Below, one piece after another: positions 23,239 through 36,295 of a DNA stretch of 64,000 bases; position 1 is the first letter of the stretch, and each line of letters begins with the position of its first letter. A program made the position numbers and the translations under genes. The notes under the pieces were generated by a model that saw nothing but the letters and a program-made list of their open reading frames with translations, did no database searches and was not told the DNA's origin. Where the stretch lies: contig OU015658.1 of NCBI GenBank assembly GCA_907165275.2, forward strand, positions 3,174,501 through 3,238,500. The letters run 5' to 3'. This DNA comes from Zygaena filipendulae (taxonomy: Eukaryota; Arthropoda; Insecta; Lepidoptera; Zygaenidae).

Positions 23239-26200
23239 AATCTATCTGTCATATAAAATCGTCTAGCGAATGCCATAGAACTTCACCATACCTATCTACT
23301 GGTAACGCCAATGACATCAAGTCTTATTTGTTTTGCTCATTCCATTTCCACTCTCGATGTGCCCGGGGGTGAAGCCCGCGGGATCCAGCGCGTCACGTGA
23401 CTCAAGCAGCTCCTGGCCCCTTGACATAATCCGACACAAGACATCAATCACTGCTAAGGTTTGTTTACCTTATTGATGTAAAGAAGATTTGACTCTCAGG
23501 CAATCCAAACATGCTCCCAAGGAATTACCTAAAAAGGCCGCACTGAGTAAGTAGTAAAGATTTTCGTTAGGACATGACCGAGCTTATATTAGGTGCTTAA
23601 AGGTTTATCCGCTTTTACTGCGTCTATATAAGTAATTTTAGAAAATCTTATGATGAAGGACGACATCGTAGCTTCTACCTATTCGTAGTAGTGTGTGGTA
23701 GAGCTGCTACGGCTGACTCGAACGTAGCTACAGCTACGAATTTACGATGCTACGAAGCACGAAACACGGTGACCAAAACTGCTTCATATATCACTTGCTG
23801 TTCTCTCTAGTTCCACCCGCGTGAATTTAGTTCTAGAAGAAGTTCTATAAAATAGTAGTGAAAACAAAGTCTGTCTGTCACACATAGACGAAGATAGCGA
23901 CTTTGTTTTATACCATTTAGGATTAGATTTTTTAAGAGTGACGCAGTGTGTTCAATTCTTTTTTCCGAGAAAGATCACTCCAAAAAATAGTAATAGTGAA
24001 ATACTAGTGGAAGGGAAAAATCTGTAGAACATTTGGAATTTCTCTTTTTAGTTATTCGCAGACAGTCCCAGAAGAGTTTTCCTTTGAGTCGTTGAAAGCT
24101 TTAAGTTTTCTGAACTTTTAGGTAAAAAAAAAAATTAACACATATCGTTTTCGCAACATACATATCTTGTTGCTATTTTTGAAGTCGGAAATTTAATCCT
24201 CAGAATTAACTTCGTCAACGAGCTTAACCCAATAGGTACGAGTCGCGTAAATTTTTTATTAGGGCAGCGAAATTGTCCTAATTTTGTTATAAACGTAGAT
24301 TGAATAAGTACATATTAAGTATGATAAGTTATTCTAATATTTAATTATTATAATAACTATTATACATATAATATATTATTATAGTCTTACTAGCTATTCC
24401 TCGCGGTTTTACCCGGATAAAATAGTGCTAAATATCCTTTTCTATACCTCAGATAACGTGTAGGTAAACAAAATTTCACGATGTTCGGTTAAGTAGTTAC
24501 GGCGCGTATAAATATCATTTCAAAAAGTGGCATCGCAACCAATTGTCACTTTTGATTAAAAAAACAAATGCGTAAGATAATTAAAATTTAATACAATGTA
24601 TATCCAAGCGCGATCTTTTGTGTGACGGTTGCTTTAGTTGCTCAGGGGTGTATAACATGAAGTTTGTTCATTAAAACGGTGTCTGAACTCGACTTCAATA
24701 GCTGCAACACTGTTCTGACAACTGTTTCTGATTTTGTTTCACAATTTAGACTAACAAAATAGCTCCAAAAGTATTAACAAGAATTTCGATTGTCAACTAT
24801 CTATTTCGATTCACTTTTACTCTGTCCCTAAGATCAAAGCGATTCAATATTGGATATCCGATATTCATTGAATTACCAATAGGACGTTTACCGTGTACTG
24901 ATCAATGGCTATATATATATAGTTATATATAATGGCTATATATATAGTTTTGGTCCTTTGTAAGTATTTTTACCCACGTAACAAAATAAATTCCTTAAAT
25001 CCAATAATATTCCAAGTTTGTTGTATAAAGTTTTCAGCTTCCGTAAACAGTATTCAGTAAACTTAATAATGAAATAGTACTGCCCGGGGCTTCCCTCAAG
25101 TTACGGTTAGCGATGAAACTAGGTACTGATAGAACGTTAAATATATAATTATGTCGCAGGCAAATTAAATAATTGGTCCGTTTACGAACAGCGTTTTTTA
25201 TAATTGCATCGACAGAAAATTTGTAATTTAGCGTGACTGACCTATTGCTCCGTTGTGATGTGTAACAAACAAACGAACACTCACACTTTCACAGGTTCAG
25301 TTCTTTGAGAGTCGTGAGTTCATTTTAATTTAACTCGACGTGGGTACCTACAGTAAAGATTAAAAAATTTCGGGGTTTAAAAAAATTAATAGGTTTTTAA
25401 AACTTTAAAGTCGTTAACAGCACATAGACTTAGGATACGTTATAGAGCATCAGTGGTAATAAAATGGAATAGGGTGGTGATTGACAAATGGGTATGATCC
25501 GTAATTATTCCTAAATATGTAAGTATAATAATAATAATGATATCATTTATTTGTACATTTATTTATTTACATTTTTACATTTTTTTATTCGTATTCACTA
25601 CATAAAAAAAACCACCGTAGATACGTGTGGGAACCAAATGTTCTTAAATTGTTCCCTTTCAGTGGGTTCTTGTCTCTCGAAAGCATCAGACTTTGTAACG
25701 AGGCGGCGCTATGCCACTCGTTATGATATTGTCTCCTTCCTTTTTTTTACCAACTTTTTATTTTTTATATTTCAGTTTTCCATTTTGGAATTCCTTATTT
25801 TGAATTCAAACATTGTACCAAACTTATTTCTTACTAACGTTTGTTTTTCTGACTAATCACATCAAAATTATTATTGATATTATTTTTGTTGTAAGTAATC
25901 TTTAAATAACCTATTATAATATTTCTGCGTACTAAGTTTTATTTAGTCATAAAAGACCTAACTGGAGTTCTCAGAACCTCCCCATAATCTAGGGTTGCTA
26001 TCCCCAAATATAGAAAACCAGGATTTCAGGATGCAAATACCAGGACTCTAGGTAGGTAGATACGGCTTAAAAAAACCCAGAATTAGTATTAGAGCAGTAG
26101 TTACTTTATAGTATTATTTTTAATTTTACACAATGAAAACAGGGTCAATGAAACTGCAATAAGTAATAACAGCAATTGCAATTTATTATGAAAAATTATC

Positions 26201-26974
26201 CCGGGCCCATCGATAAAATGATTTGGAAGCAGTAATGGTGCGTGAATTGTAAAACCAGGACGCTTTAAAAACCTAGGACACGTTTGTAATGCCTTTCTTC
26301 CTTTATTACGTATTATGTTAAATGTTAGACGTATTTCGCATAAATCGCATACTCCCACCCACCCACTTGAGACCATAAAAAGTGACAACAAAGTGATAAC
26401 AAAGGTCCAAGTGAACCACATAAAATCGAAATTTATTAATTTATGTAGTCCAGTATTCACAAATATCTACGTCAAGGAGTTTGTATGAAATTCGTTTGGT
26501 TGATATAGCTATAAGACTTTACTGATAGAAGATTAGGGTTTTTTAATGATGTAAAATGTTAAGGTTTTGTTATTTGTTATGATTGGTTGGAATGCTTCAT
26601 TAGCGCAGTGTTCATGTAATTAGCAATCACGGGACTCCGTTTACCCGGCCAGGGCTAGCCGCAGCTCGGCGCCTGTAATTAAAACAACCATCCTATATAC
26701 AGACTTGCCAGCCAAGTCTGCTAATTTGAATTAATTAACAAAATCCTTAGTCGATTTTGGAAATTAGTGTGTTATAAATGAAAATTTCTTTATAATAAGT
26801 ATTATTTTATGAACTCAAGGGCTCTTTTGTTTACAATATTTTTAGATTGAATAATTTTATTATTTTGTAAAAAAAATAGTGAAAATATGACTGGTATAGG
26901 TATTAATATTGAAAAAAGGAAGTTGGTTTTCTCTAGGATTAAGAAATTTTTTAAATATTTTTTAACAGCCAGAA
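23239..26974. other. AT-rich intergenic DNA, decayed repeats only
   Basis: A weak ccgcgg-type copy lies at about 24388-24520 ('ctagctattcctcgcggttt ... gataacgtgtaggtaa'). A short TA-rich duplication, 'ggctatatatatata', lies at about 24908-24947. The 119-residue minus frame at 26101-26460 is hydrophobic and unlike any family that I know. No gene is claimed. Confidence 0.4.
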
Positions 26975-27135
26975 TGACAACAGTGAGTCTGCTGCACAGC
27001 GCAAACCACTAGGTCTAGAACCTTGAAATTTGGCATAAGGGTATAATATGACGCAGGCAAACACTAAGGAAGGGTTTTCTAAAATCCAACCCCCAAGAGG
27101 AAGAAATGAGGGTTGAAAGTTTGTAATTTGTATGA
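26975..27135 (+). repeat. Interspersed repeat, copy A ('cgctaggtc..aaacttgaaattt' family)
   Basis: 'caaaccactaggtctagaac', 'cttgaaatttggcata', 'aaggaagggttttctaaa' and 'gagggttgaaagtttg' occur in the same order at 28785-28940. The sequence is lepidopteran-repeat-like, of unknown class. Confidence 0.5.
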
Positions 27136-28007
27136 AGATATTATGGTTACACAGTTCTATATTATAGCAGGTAAATATTAGTTTCTGCTTAGATTCTGAA
27201 GTTGGAAACTTCCCGAAATTCACGGTTGAAACCGCGGGAAACACAAGATAAACGTCGAAATACATTTTATTTATTCAAACTAGTGACGATATCGCAGCCA
27301 CATTGTGAATTAATTTAGTGAAATCTTGCACACGCCGCCATGACAGTGACGTAACGGGCGCCATATTGCAACGATTATTGTCCACATTCATCACCTCGCA
27401 GAGGTAGGAACTACGAAAGATATCGTGTCGACGACGACCGGGATAATGAATTCTAGTTGACTTTCGCAATTGGATATTCTTTATTTACTACTGCATATTA
27501 AATTTTCTATGTATTCTTTTTTATGTAGGTATTTTTTAAGGTCAGTAACTCTGAAAACGGCCTTAAAATAAATATTATAAACCAATTAACTTGCTTAGTA
27601 AGTTAATCAAGAGCGCTTGTTATCTTAGGGCTTGCCTTCAATTATTCTCAAGTGTAAAATAATACATGGATGTGGGAAACGTACAAATGTTACAACCTCC
27701 TTTGGGGTAAGTATAAGAATGAAACGTTTGCCTACTTACAGGGGAGTCTATAGGGGAGTTAGGGGATATATGTCAAACGGTTACACCTCGCGGGGATTGG
27801 AAAGTTGGACACGCGCTCCCTTGTTTAAGCGGACGCACGACAGTAGGCGAGTACCTATTACCTACCCCCGAATTCAGTACAAAATTAGGTTAGGTACTCC
27901 TATTATTCTCTGAAATTTGTTACAAACTTACAGGAGTTTGAAAGTGGGTAAAAAACTATTCACGCAGACCAAAATGAGAAGAAAATTCCTTTTTGATTTA
28001 TAAGCAA
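27136..28007. other. Intergenic DNA, nothing recognised
   Basis: The frame at 27632-27913 plus does not resemble a known protein. No RNA gene or repeat edge was identified. Confidence 0.35.
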
Positions 28008-28256
28008 CTAGCTGTGCCCCGCGGTTTCACCCGCGGAAAATCGGAGTTCCCGCGGGAATTCCGGGATAAAAAGTACTCTATGTGTTAATCTGATGTATAA
28101 GCTATATTATTGGAAAGTTTCATTTAAATCCATTCGGTAATTTTTGCGTGAAAGAGTAATAAACATCCATCCATCTATCCATCCATCCATCCATCCATCC
28201 ATCCATCCATCCATCCATACATACTTACAAACTTTTGCGTTTATAATATTAGTAGG
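28008..28256 (+). repeat. ccgcgg-type repeat carrying a (CATC)n microsatellite
   Basis: It begins 'ctagctgtgccccgcggttt' and contains 'cccgcgggaattccgggata'. A (CATC)n run at about 28158-28218 follows, and the copy ends 'tttataatattagtaggaag'. The inverted copy at 37361 has the same microsatellite at the same internal position. Confidence 0.7.
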
Positions 28257-28784
28257 AAGTACAGACAATGTTCTTATGCTAAAAGTAATGTTTAAAAGAA
28301 AAAGAAAAAGAACATGAATTTATAGGTATATTTGCTTCTTCTATTTGACGTTTGTAATATACCTAGTGCAAACATGTGTCACATCCTCACCACTACCCAA
28401 GGATAACTTTCTCTGACACTAACACGGCGGGAAGGCTCTCCACTCTCGTAATCAAAGGGCCCTTTTATGCTAATGACACGAAGGAAACTTCGCTGGTCTC
28501 AAAGTCAAAGGCAAATAGCGCTTGCATGTCGCGATTTTACCTAGCGAGCGCCGACCTAGACCGAAATGAAAGGACCTTGGACTGAAGCTCTTCGAACGTG
28601 GCCTAGTTTACACCTGGACGACATTAACTTTTCTTTAGCTTTTCTTGCAAATCAAATATTTCTGATATAAACAGCTTCTTAGGAAACAAGTCGCAATGCA
28701 TGATGCTTCTTAAAGTTTAAATGGAGACGGTATGATTTTTATATGTTACTTACCGAATTGCTATCCTGAGTCTAGATTAACTGA

Positions 28785-28940
28785 TTCTTCACAGTCCAGA
28801 TCAAACCGCTAGGTCAAGAAACTTGAAATTTTGCACCAGACTTAGTCCAATAGTGTGCGCAAGCACTGAGAAAAGGTTTTTAGAAGTTCGATCCCTAAAG
28901 GGGTGGCAAGGGCGATGAACGTTTGCATGAAATAACCCTT
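28785..28940 (+). repeat. Interspersed repeat, copy B of the 26975 family
   Basis: 'caaaccgctaggtcaagaaa', 'cttgaaattttgcaccag', 'gagaaaaggtttttagaa' and 'gatgaacgtttgcatgaa' match the order in copy A with clear divergence. Confidence 0.5.
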
Positions 28941-30865
28941 AGTTTCGAAGTTAAGAGTCGTGGAAATCTATATTTAAGCTCTTCTTTTCAAATAAAGAAG
29001 CACGTATTTAACGTTTTTTTGTAATTCAACTTATAAGGTGAAAAATGTGTGTTGTTTTTAAGCACGACTACGCGGAAGGCGTAGTAAGAACTGTATAAAT
29101 ATTAAATACCCCGTCCAGTTTCATGCAGTATTTTTTTCTTTATGCTCAAATGTAGGTACGAGTATAATACATACATATAATATTAACAAAAATTTTGAAA
29201 AAAGATTAATACTGCCAAACACAAAGTTGAGTTGAGAGGTCTCTTATCACAATCGATTTAAATAAAGGTCCTCCATCGGAACTGAACTGCTTCAGTGAAA
29301 GTTTGCCTATTTTTTTACTTTTCTAACTTTCTACTCACTTAGCCCTTCGGTATTGGGTATATATTGTGTACTTCTCTAAAGTACCTGAATCTATTATTTG
29401 AGTACCTATACGGTGCTCTGCACGTATTTTTGAAAACACTCATTTATGGGCTGACTTTCAATCGATAGATAAGTCAGATTGTTTATTCGAAGGATAGTTC
29501 ATACAAAGGTTGTTTAAGCTAGCTATAGGGTTGGAAAATAAGCCCTAATCTCCTTTTAATTATAGACTTTTTGCTTATTTACACTATTTTTTTAAATAGA
29601 TAAAAATAGTAGGTACCTAAACCAGTTACTATAGAAGCGCGTATATATACATATGCAAAGAAAAATGATGCGAGTCGTAATAATATCAAAAACAATGTTT
29701 TTTTTTCTGTCTATATGTCTGTCTTTCATGTGTGTAGGTACAGGCATTAGATACTGTTAGAGATAGCCGCTAGGCATTATGTTCGCTATTTGTACCTCTT
29801 TGTCAAGAAGAATAAATAAATAGATAAATAAATACGAAAATTTTCAAAGCGCCGTGTTTCCGCTGATGCCTCATAGTCTGAAAACATAGGCTCTGTTTCA
29901 TCGTTGTGAATGAATTCACGGCAAAATGAATTGATACAATATGGCAAGTAATGTAACTTTGTGAACAATCAATCAAGAAATTTGATCAACTCTCAGCCAG
30001 CTGGTTACCCGATATTATGTTGCCATAAACTGATTTGCTTATTCACTACTTGCCTAATGGCTTCTATCGAAGAGACTAATTTACGGAATGTAACTGAGTC
30101 GAACTAATTATAGGAGAAGGTTCTACGTACATGATAATACGTTACCTCATACCTGCATAGTAGGTATATGTACCTACCTATATCTCAAGTTAATAGAGCT
30201 ATATACATTGAGCAATTGCTTAAGTGGAAGTCAAATTTTCTCTATAAATTTTATATGAGATCACCTTGATGGAACCAAAAGAGTAATAAAATTAGTTTAT
30301 TTGTTTTATTTACTGACACATAGACCAACTAAAGAAGGTACAGAGAAATTAGCCTATGTGCTTGTAACCGTTATCTTGTTACCAATAAATAATAGACATC
30401 ATTTACCTTTAGTTTATAAACGGGTTTGGATTTAAAGAAATATTAATATTAATAAAAAGAGGTAAAGTTTGTAAAACCATTTCTTGGTGCTTGCGTACAG
30501 TAGGTACTAAATAAAGGTAAATGGAGAATTACGAAGCATTTGTTTGCAATTAGTTAAGCAATCAATCAATCATTCGGTTTCTTCTTCTTTTGCAAAGTCA
30601 AAATTTTTTTTTTTTTGGATTATTTTCTATTACCGGTACATAGAATGTAAATTATGGCGTTAATAATTTTAAAAAGTTAGAATCGAACCACACACAGTGA
30701 AGGGTTCCGTATTGGGGGTACGGGGTACCTATACCTAGAACGTTCGCTGTTAAAATTTATTTTGTTTTTTTTCGAAAATGCTAGCCATTTTGGTACCAAC
30801 TATTCTAGTTTAAAACTCACGCTTGTACTTATTTTATCTTTATGGTATCAAATAAACTTTTTTCT
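28941..30865. other. AT-rich intergenic DNA ending in a retroposon-like tail
   Basis: No gene recognised. Near 30650-30730 there is a fragment containing 'gaagggttccgta'. Just before the pentanucleotide array the text 'atcaaataaac' followed by 'ttttttctattct' reads as a retroposon 3' end with an AATAAA-type signal. That gives a plausible seed for the array. Confidence 0.4.
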
Positions 30866-32035
30866 ATTCTATTCTATTCTATTTTATTCTGTTCTGTTCT
30901 GTTCTGTTCTGTTCTGTTCTGTTCTGTTCTGTACTGTTCTGTTCTGTTCTGTTCTGTTCTGTTCTGTTCTGTTCTGTTCTGTTCTGTTCTGTTCTGTTCT
31001 GTACTGTTCTGTTCTGTTCTGTTCTGTTCTGTACTGTTCTATTCTATTCTATTCTATTCTATTCTATTCTATTCTATTCTATTCTATTCTATTCTATTCT
31101 ATTCTATTCTATTCTATTCTATTCTATTCTATTCTATTCTATTCTATTCTATTCTATTCTATTCTATTCTATTCTATTCTATTCTATTCTATTCTATTCT
31201 ATTCGATTCGATTCGATTCTATTCTATTCTATTCTATTCTATTCTATTCTATTCTATTCTATTCTATTCTATTCTATTCTATTCTATTCTATTCTATTCT
31301 ATTCTATTCTATTCTATTCTATTCTATTCTATTCTATTCTATTCTATTCTATTCTATTCTATTCTATTCTATTCTATTCTATTCTATTCTATTCTATTCT
31401 ATTCTATTCTATTCTATTCTATTCTATTCTATTCTATTCTATTCTATTCTATTCTATTCTATTCTATTCTATTCTATTCTATTCTATTCTATTCTATTCT
31501 ATTCTATTCTATTCTATTCTATTCTATTCTATTCTATTCTATTCTATTCTATTCTATTCTATTCTATTCTATTCTATTCTATTCTATTCTATTCTATTCT
31601 ATTCTATTCTATTCTATTCTATTCTATTCTATTCTATTCTATTCTATTCTATTCTATTCTATTCTATTCTATTCTATTCTATTCTATTCTATTCTATTCT
31701 ATTCTATTCTATTCTATTCTATTCTATTCTATTCTATTCTATTCTATTCTATTCTATTCTATTCTATTCTATTCTATTCTATTCTATTCTATTCTATTCT
31801 ATTCTATTCTATTCTATTCTATTCTATTCTATTCTATTCTATTCTATTCTATTCTATTCTATTCTATTCTATTCTATTCTATTCTATTCTATTCTATTCT
31901 ATTCTATTCTATTCTATTCTATTCTATTCTATTCTATTCTATTCTATTCTATTCTATTCTATTCTATTCTATTCTATTCTATTCTATTCTATTCTATTCT
32001 ATTCTATTCTATTCTATTCTATTCTATTCTATTCT
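30866..32035 (+). repeat. Pentanucleotide satellite (GTTCT)n then (ATTCT)n, 1.17 kb
   Basis: After five ATTCT-like units, 30891-31040 is about 30 units of GTTCT, with GTACT variants at 30931, 31001 and 31031. From 31041 to 32035 there are 199 units of ATTCT. The only interruption is three ATTCG units at 31201-31215; 31216-32035 (164 units) is perfect. The plus strand has no stop in any frame, so long false ORFs of repeated FYSIL appear; they are not genes. In humans, long ATTCT arrays (ATXN10) are known to unwind easily. Confidence 0.97.
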
Positions 32036-34340
32036 AAAATACTTATTATTTCAAAAACCACACGAAATAATATAGAATACACTCATGATATACATATATT
32101 CATAAATACACTCTCTTCAAATTTTGTTTGTATAGTTTAATACCAGAGAGACCGTTCCATTTTTTCCAATTTGGCTAGCGTATTTTATTTAGGACAATGG
32201 GTATGGAAATACTACACTGTATCAAGTCTTGGTATGTTAAAGTTTAATTAACTCTACTAAAGCATTCCGAAGCCCGTGCTCGGGTCGGTCAGGAATTAGT
32301 GCCCGAGCACTCTGCAAATATTGTTGCTGTATCCGCTTGCTAGCCTTCCGTAGCCGACGACAGCATTCAATAAAAAAAAAACTTTATAGGTAGATAGATA
32401 CACTGTTTTTACACAACGAGCGCACTCTAGTCGTTTTAGAGGCGAAACTATTGTTGATAACCACTAAGTTTTGTTGAAGGAATAAAAACTTATCACGTAG
32501 TTACTGTACTGTACTATATTATTATCATGTCAAATTAGTTATTGTGTCTATTTTAGGGCCTGTGTCAAAAAACTCGTGGTAAAAAAGTGATATAGAGTTA
32601 TGATTGCATGCGAGAAAGTGGTCGCTGTGTGCAGCACTCACGCAAATAAATCATATAAAAAGCAAAAAATAACCTTATGTTAACGTATTTATATGAAACA
32701 ATCTAGGTTACTACCAATAAATAAAATTATAACTTCCCCTTTATACCTAATATAATCTCGAATTTGTGTAATTATTGTCTGTCACTAATCTTACAAGCAT
32801 TTTGCGATAACAGAGGCTGCATTGATTTTTGTCGAGATATTTTACTGTTATTATGTTTTAGTCAGGATTTCAATTATACTCTGTCAAAAAAGACTAATAC
32901 TTATATCAGAAAATCAAACTTCTATTACAATTCTTGTGGCTTTTATGAAAAAAATATTTTAACATAGTCTTTAAAGCAGTTGAACTACTTCACTTTCACA
33001 CAATAAAACACACAATAACATCTCTTAACAATAGCTTCGTGCGGCAGCCGCGTCGGATCCAATAAAAGTCTGCGGTAACAAAAGTAACAATCAATTAAAG
33101 ACACTGAACCCCAAGATTACTTCCTTTCGGTTCCCTTTAACAAAACGTTTCAATCAAATAGCTACTGTATTGTAGCTGTATAAAGTTGAAGATTCAATAT
33201 TGGTAGCATTCATATTACAATTTCGTTGATGGTGTCTGATTTATTAATAATTGTGTTGCAATTAAGTATGTAAAACAAAATTAATAGGTACAGTAACTTC
33301 TAACAAAAGTCTATCTTTAGCAGGCGCAATATCAAAGTTTAAAGTATCCCAAGGCAACGAATTCCAAAAGTTAATATTGCAGAGTCGAGGAGAGTTCCGC
33401 TCTACAGTTTCAAATGGGAAAATGATTCCGTTTCTAAATCCAAAGAAAAAGAATAGATACTCCAATTTGGTTCCTTGCTTCTGAATATTGCTTGTAGAAT
33501 TTGAATTTTGTAAATTAGAATAGCTGAGCTTTTTTGTCACTAGAAATTATATTTGAACTCGATTCCATTAAAAAGCTTCAAGTTAGCCTACATCAATGAG
33601 ATTTAAAACCTGCCTCCTAGCAAAACCGTTTTCACTCATTCGTTTTATTGTCATAGTAATTTTCGTCAAATTTTAAAAGGATCCAACACCTTTTCTAAAA
33701 GGAAACATGTTGTATAAAGCAGCCGTTTTATTAAAGTTGCTTTAAACACTATTTTGAGTGTATTAGATATGGATGGTTTTCAGAGTTTTTGGAAACAACT
33801 GATCCATCTATATTTTAAGGGAAATAAGGAGTTCTGTAAAGTTCTGTAAAGTTCTCATCGATCTATATATAGGTATGCTCATACAATGAGATCCCTCTCG
33901 ACTACATTTCGTATGCAAATACTTTTCAGCTGTTCACGTCAGTCAACCGCGTACCTATACCTATGGAAGGTATCTTAACAAAATCATTATGCCTTCTCTG
34001 CTTTTCACTTTAGTAGGTACAGAATGTTCATTTTTCAATGAAATTCATTTTTGTGTCTCATGAAATCAAGAGCACGTACCTCATAAGAGGTCGCAACGAC
34101 GACGTTTGCCCCCTATCCACCCATACCCACCGCCGCAAGCCCTCACCCTGGGCCCTGGCCCGCCGCACAATTTGCTTTCTATTTCGCGACCAAATGGAGC
34201 CATTTGGGAAAGCCCAAAAATTCAGACCCTCTTCAAGAGAATTCTTTTCGAATTCTCGCAATTCTTTGTTATTTTCATCGTTATTATTCTGTGATCGCTT
34301 ATCTTAATATAGTAACTTAAGTGTTCTAAAGAATAGGGAT
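32036..34340. other. AT-rich intergenic DNA, no gene seen
   Basis: A small inverted pair, 'gtgctcggg/cccgagcac', lies at about 32275-32311. A GC-richer patch at 34090-34200 is open in several frames but unlike a known protein. Nothing else was identified. Confidence 0.4.
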
Positions 34341-34655
34341 GTTGACGACTTTTGAAAATCAGAATTCTAATTAGTCCGTCAGTTAGCAAATAAAAAAACA
34401 ATGGATAGACACGAACCTTTGCTTTTCAAATTAATGAAAATATACAGAGATAAAGCGCATTAAAGTTTAGGGTGGGGCTCGTGACATCACTAACCGCTAT
34501 AAGCCGCCATACAAACTGCACCGGTTAGTGACGTCACGCGAAATTTCAACTCAATGTATCGCCGTTATTTTTTGATTACTTAAAAAAAGAAAAAAATACG
34601 TCTCCAATATTTTTTTTTAATCTACAAGACGGATTAAAAAAAATTTAGCCATCAT
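34341..34655 (+). mobile_element. MITE family copy 3
   Basis: The left end is 'gttgacgacttttgaaaatc' with 'attagtccgtc'; the right end is 'tctacaagacggatta'. Internal landmarks are 'gataaagcgcattaaagttt', 'gacatcac' and 'gacgtcacgcgaaatttc'. The size is about 315 bp, in the same orientation as the 41669 copy. Confidence 0.65.
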
Positions 34656-35879
34656 CATTATCGAGGCTTTATTGTAGGTGGGTACTACGTAGCTGTCGCC
34701 CGTGACTCCGTTCGTGTTGTTTTTAGATGTGCATTGCCGCCACTTAACTGGTTATTTGTTATCTACGGTTAAATGTGAAATTGACATGTTAATGAACTAT
34801 GAAACGAATGTGATAAAACAAAGCTTATAGTTTAAGTTACAGATATTGCGTAACTCGAATTTAATTCATTGGAGTCGTAATGGTATGGTAGATAATAGTA
34901 GATATGCTTAAAAATATACACTGTGTCTTTCAGAGACCAGCGCCAAGTTATGTAGTCTATGTCCTAAATAACATAATTTATATAATTTTAACAAATAATT
35001 TATAATAATATAGTTATAGGTAAAGTTACGACTCTGCGAGTAAGTTTAACGCGTGTCTAAAATTAATGAGATAAAAGTAAGACGAAAATGTTTACTTTTA
35101 CTCGACATTATCCTATAAATAATACTATAATTTACGTCTGTCCATAAATGTTTATTCAGAGATAACTTCTGAGCAATGGCGAGAGAGTTCAAACACGTAA
35201 ATAAACATTATAGGTGGTATATTGCGGTCACGTATCGTTGTAATGAAAGTTTTTCCGCCTACCGCAAATAATTTCTTTCAGACGAAATATGGATACAAAA
35301 GTTTGATGAAATTTATGGAAATGCTCAATCGAAATGCGTTCATGTACGAGTATTAAATGAGATAGGTAGGTACGTGCAAAACTTTTTTCTATGTATTATA
35401 TTTATGTAGAGTATTTAAAAATTTATATACAACTTTAGCTTTGTTTTTTTAACATAAAAGTAGCCTTAGTTATAACATCAGTTATCAGCCAGTGAAATTC
35501 TTGCTTAAATCGGTCTAGCCGTTTTAGAGATTAGCCGGGACAGACAGACAGAAACTTAATTTTTTTTTAATGTAATTACCGTATCTTTCATATGCATGTA
35601 GTGAAAAGCTCTTAATTTGGAATTACAAATAGACAATTCAATTTTATTTAGATTTGGAGAACATGTGAGACATAAAAAGTTAGTTCAAGTCAAGTCAATA
35701 CCCTTAAGTTAAACTAGCTCCATCACGCGCTACAAAAAATTAACATTATTATCTTCTAAGACAATTTAAGGTTTTTAATTTAAAAATTAATCGATACTCA
35801 GTAGAATATGTAAAATAAATACTAACTTTAGTTAGTATATAGTATATTAGTATATAGTAGTATGTAGTAATATATAGTA
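34656..35879. other. AT-rich intergenic DNA, nothing recognised
   Basis: No gene seen. A short 'agtatatagta' tandem lies at about 35833-35880, immediately before the retroposon segment. Confidence 0.35.
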
Positions 35880-36295
35880 TTTGTTCATTTTGTGTATAAA
35901 TTTGTCTGCCTGCGTCCGTGACGCCTCCGCAGGGCTCCAGCGGAAGACCAGCGCCGGGTGGTCCTTACAACCACCCGACTCATGCTGAGCTGGCCGCATT
36001 TTTGTCACAACACGGTGTCTCATCACAATATTCAAATAAGTGTCTCCGTTATTTTAAGTAGGTGTCAGTTTCTCAGTCGTCGGATGGAGTCCGCCCACAG
36101 ATCTTCGGCTGGTGGCGTCTGTCCGTCGGTTGAGAGGCGTACCCTCAATACCTATTATATATCCCCATTCCAGGTCGGCAACGCACCTGCATGCCTTCTG
36201 GCGTTGCAGATGTCTATGGGCGGCGGTAATCACTTACCATCAGGTGTACTACTTGCCCGTTTGCCCCCTATGACATAAAAATAAAAAAATAAAAT
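35880..36295 (+). mobile_element. Retroposon 3' region (lepidopteran SINE/LINE tail)
   Basis: The right half contains 'ggtcggcaacgcacctgc', 'gcgttgcagatgtctatggg', 'ggtaatcacttaccatcagg' and 'gcccgtttgccccctat', then an A-rich tail at 36270-36300. I recognise these strings as a widespread lepidopteran retroposon end. The left half (35900-36010: 'gctccagcggaagaccagcg', 'ctgagctggccgca') is another common repeat block. The element's exact class and 5' edge are uncertain. Confidence 0.6.

Noticed and set aside
26101..26460. 119-residue minus-strand frame as a membrane protein gene
   Set aside because: It is hydrophobic only because of AT-rich codons, and has no recognisable domain, splice signals or promoter context.
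30762..32140. Two plus-strand frames of 437 and 432 residues made of FYSIL repeats
   Set aside because: They are translations of the pentanucleotide array, which has no stop in any plus frame. The non-repeat ends resemble no protein.
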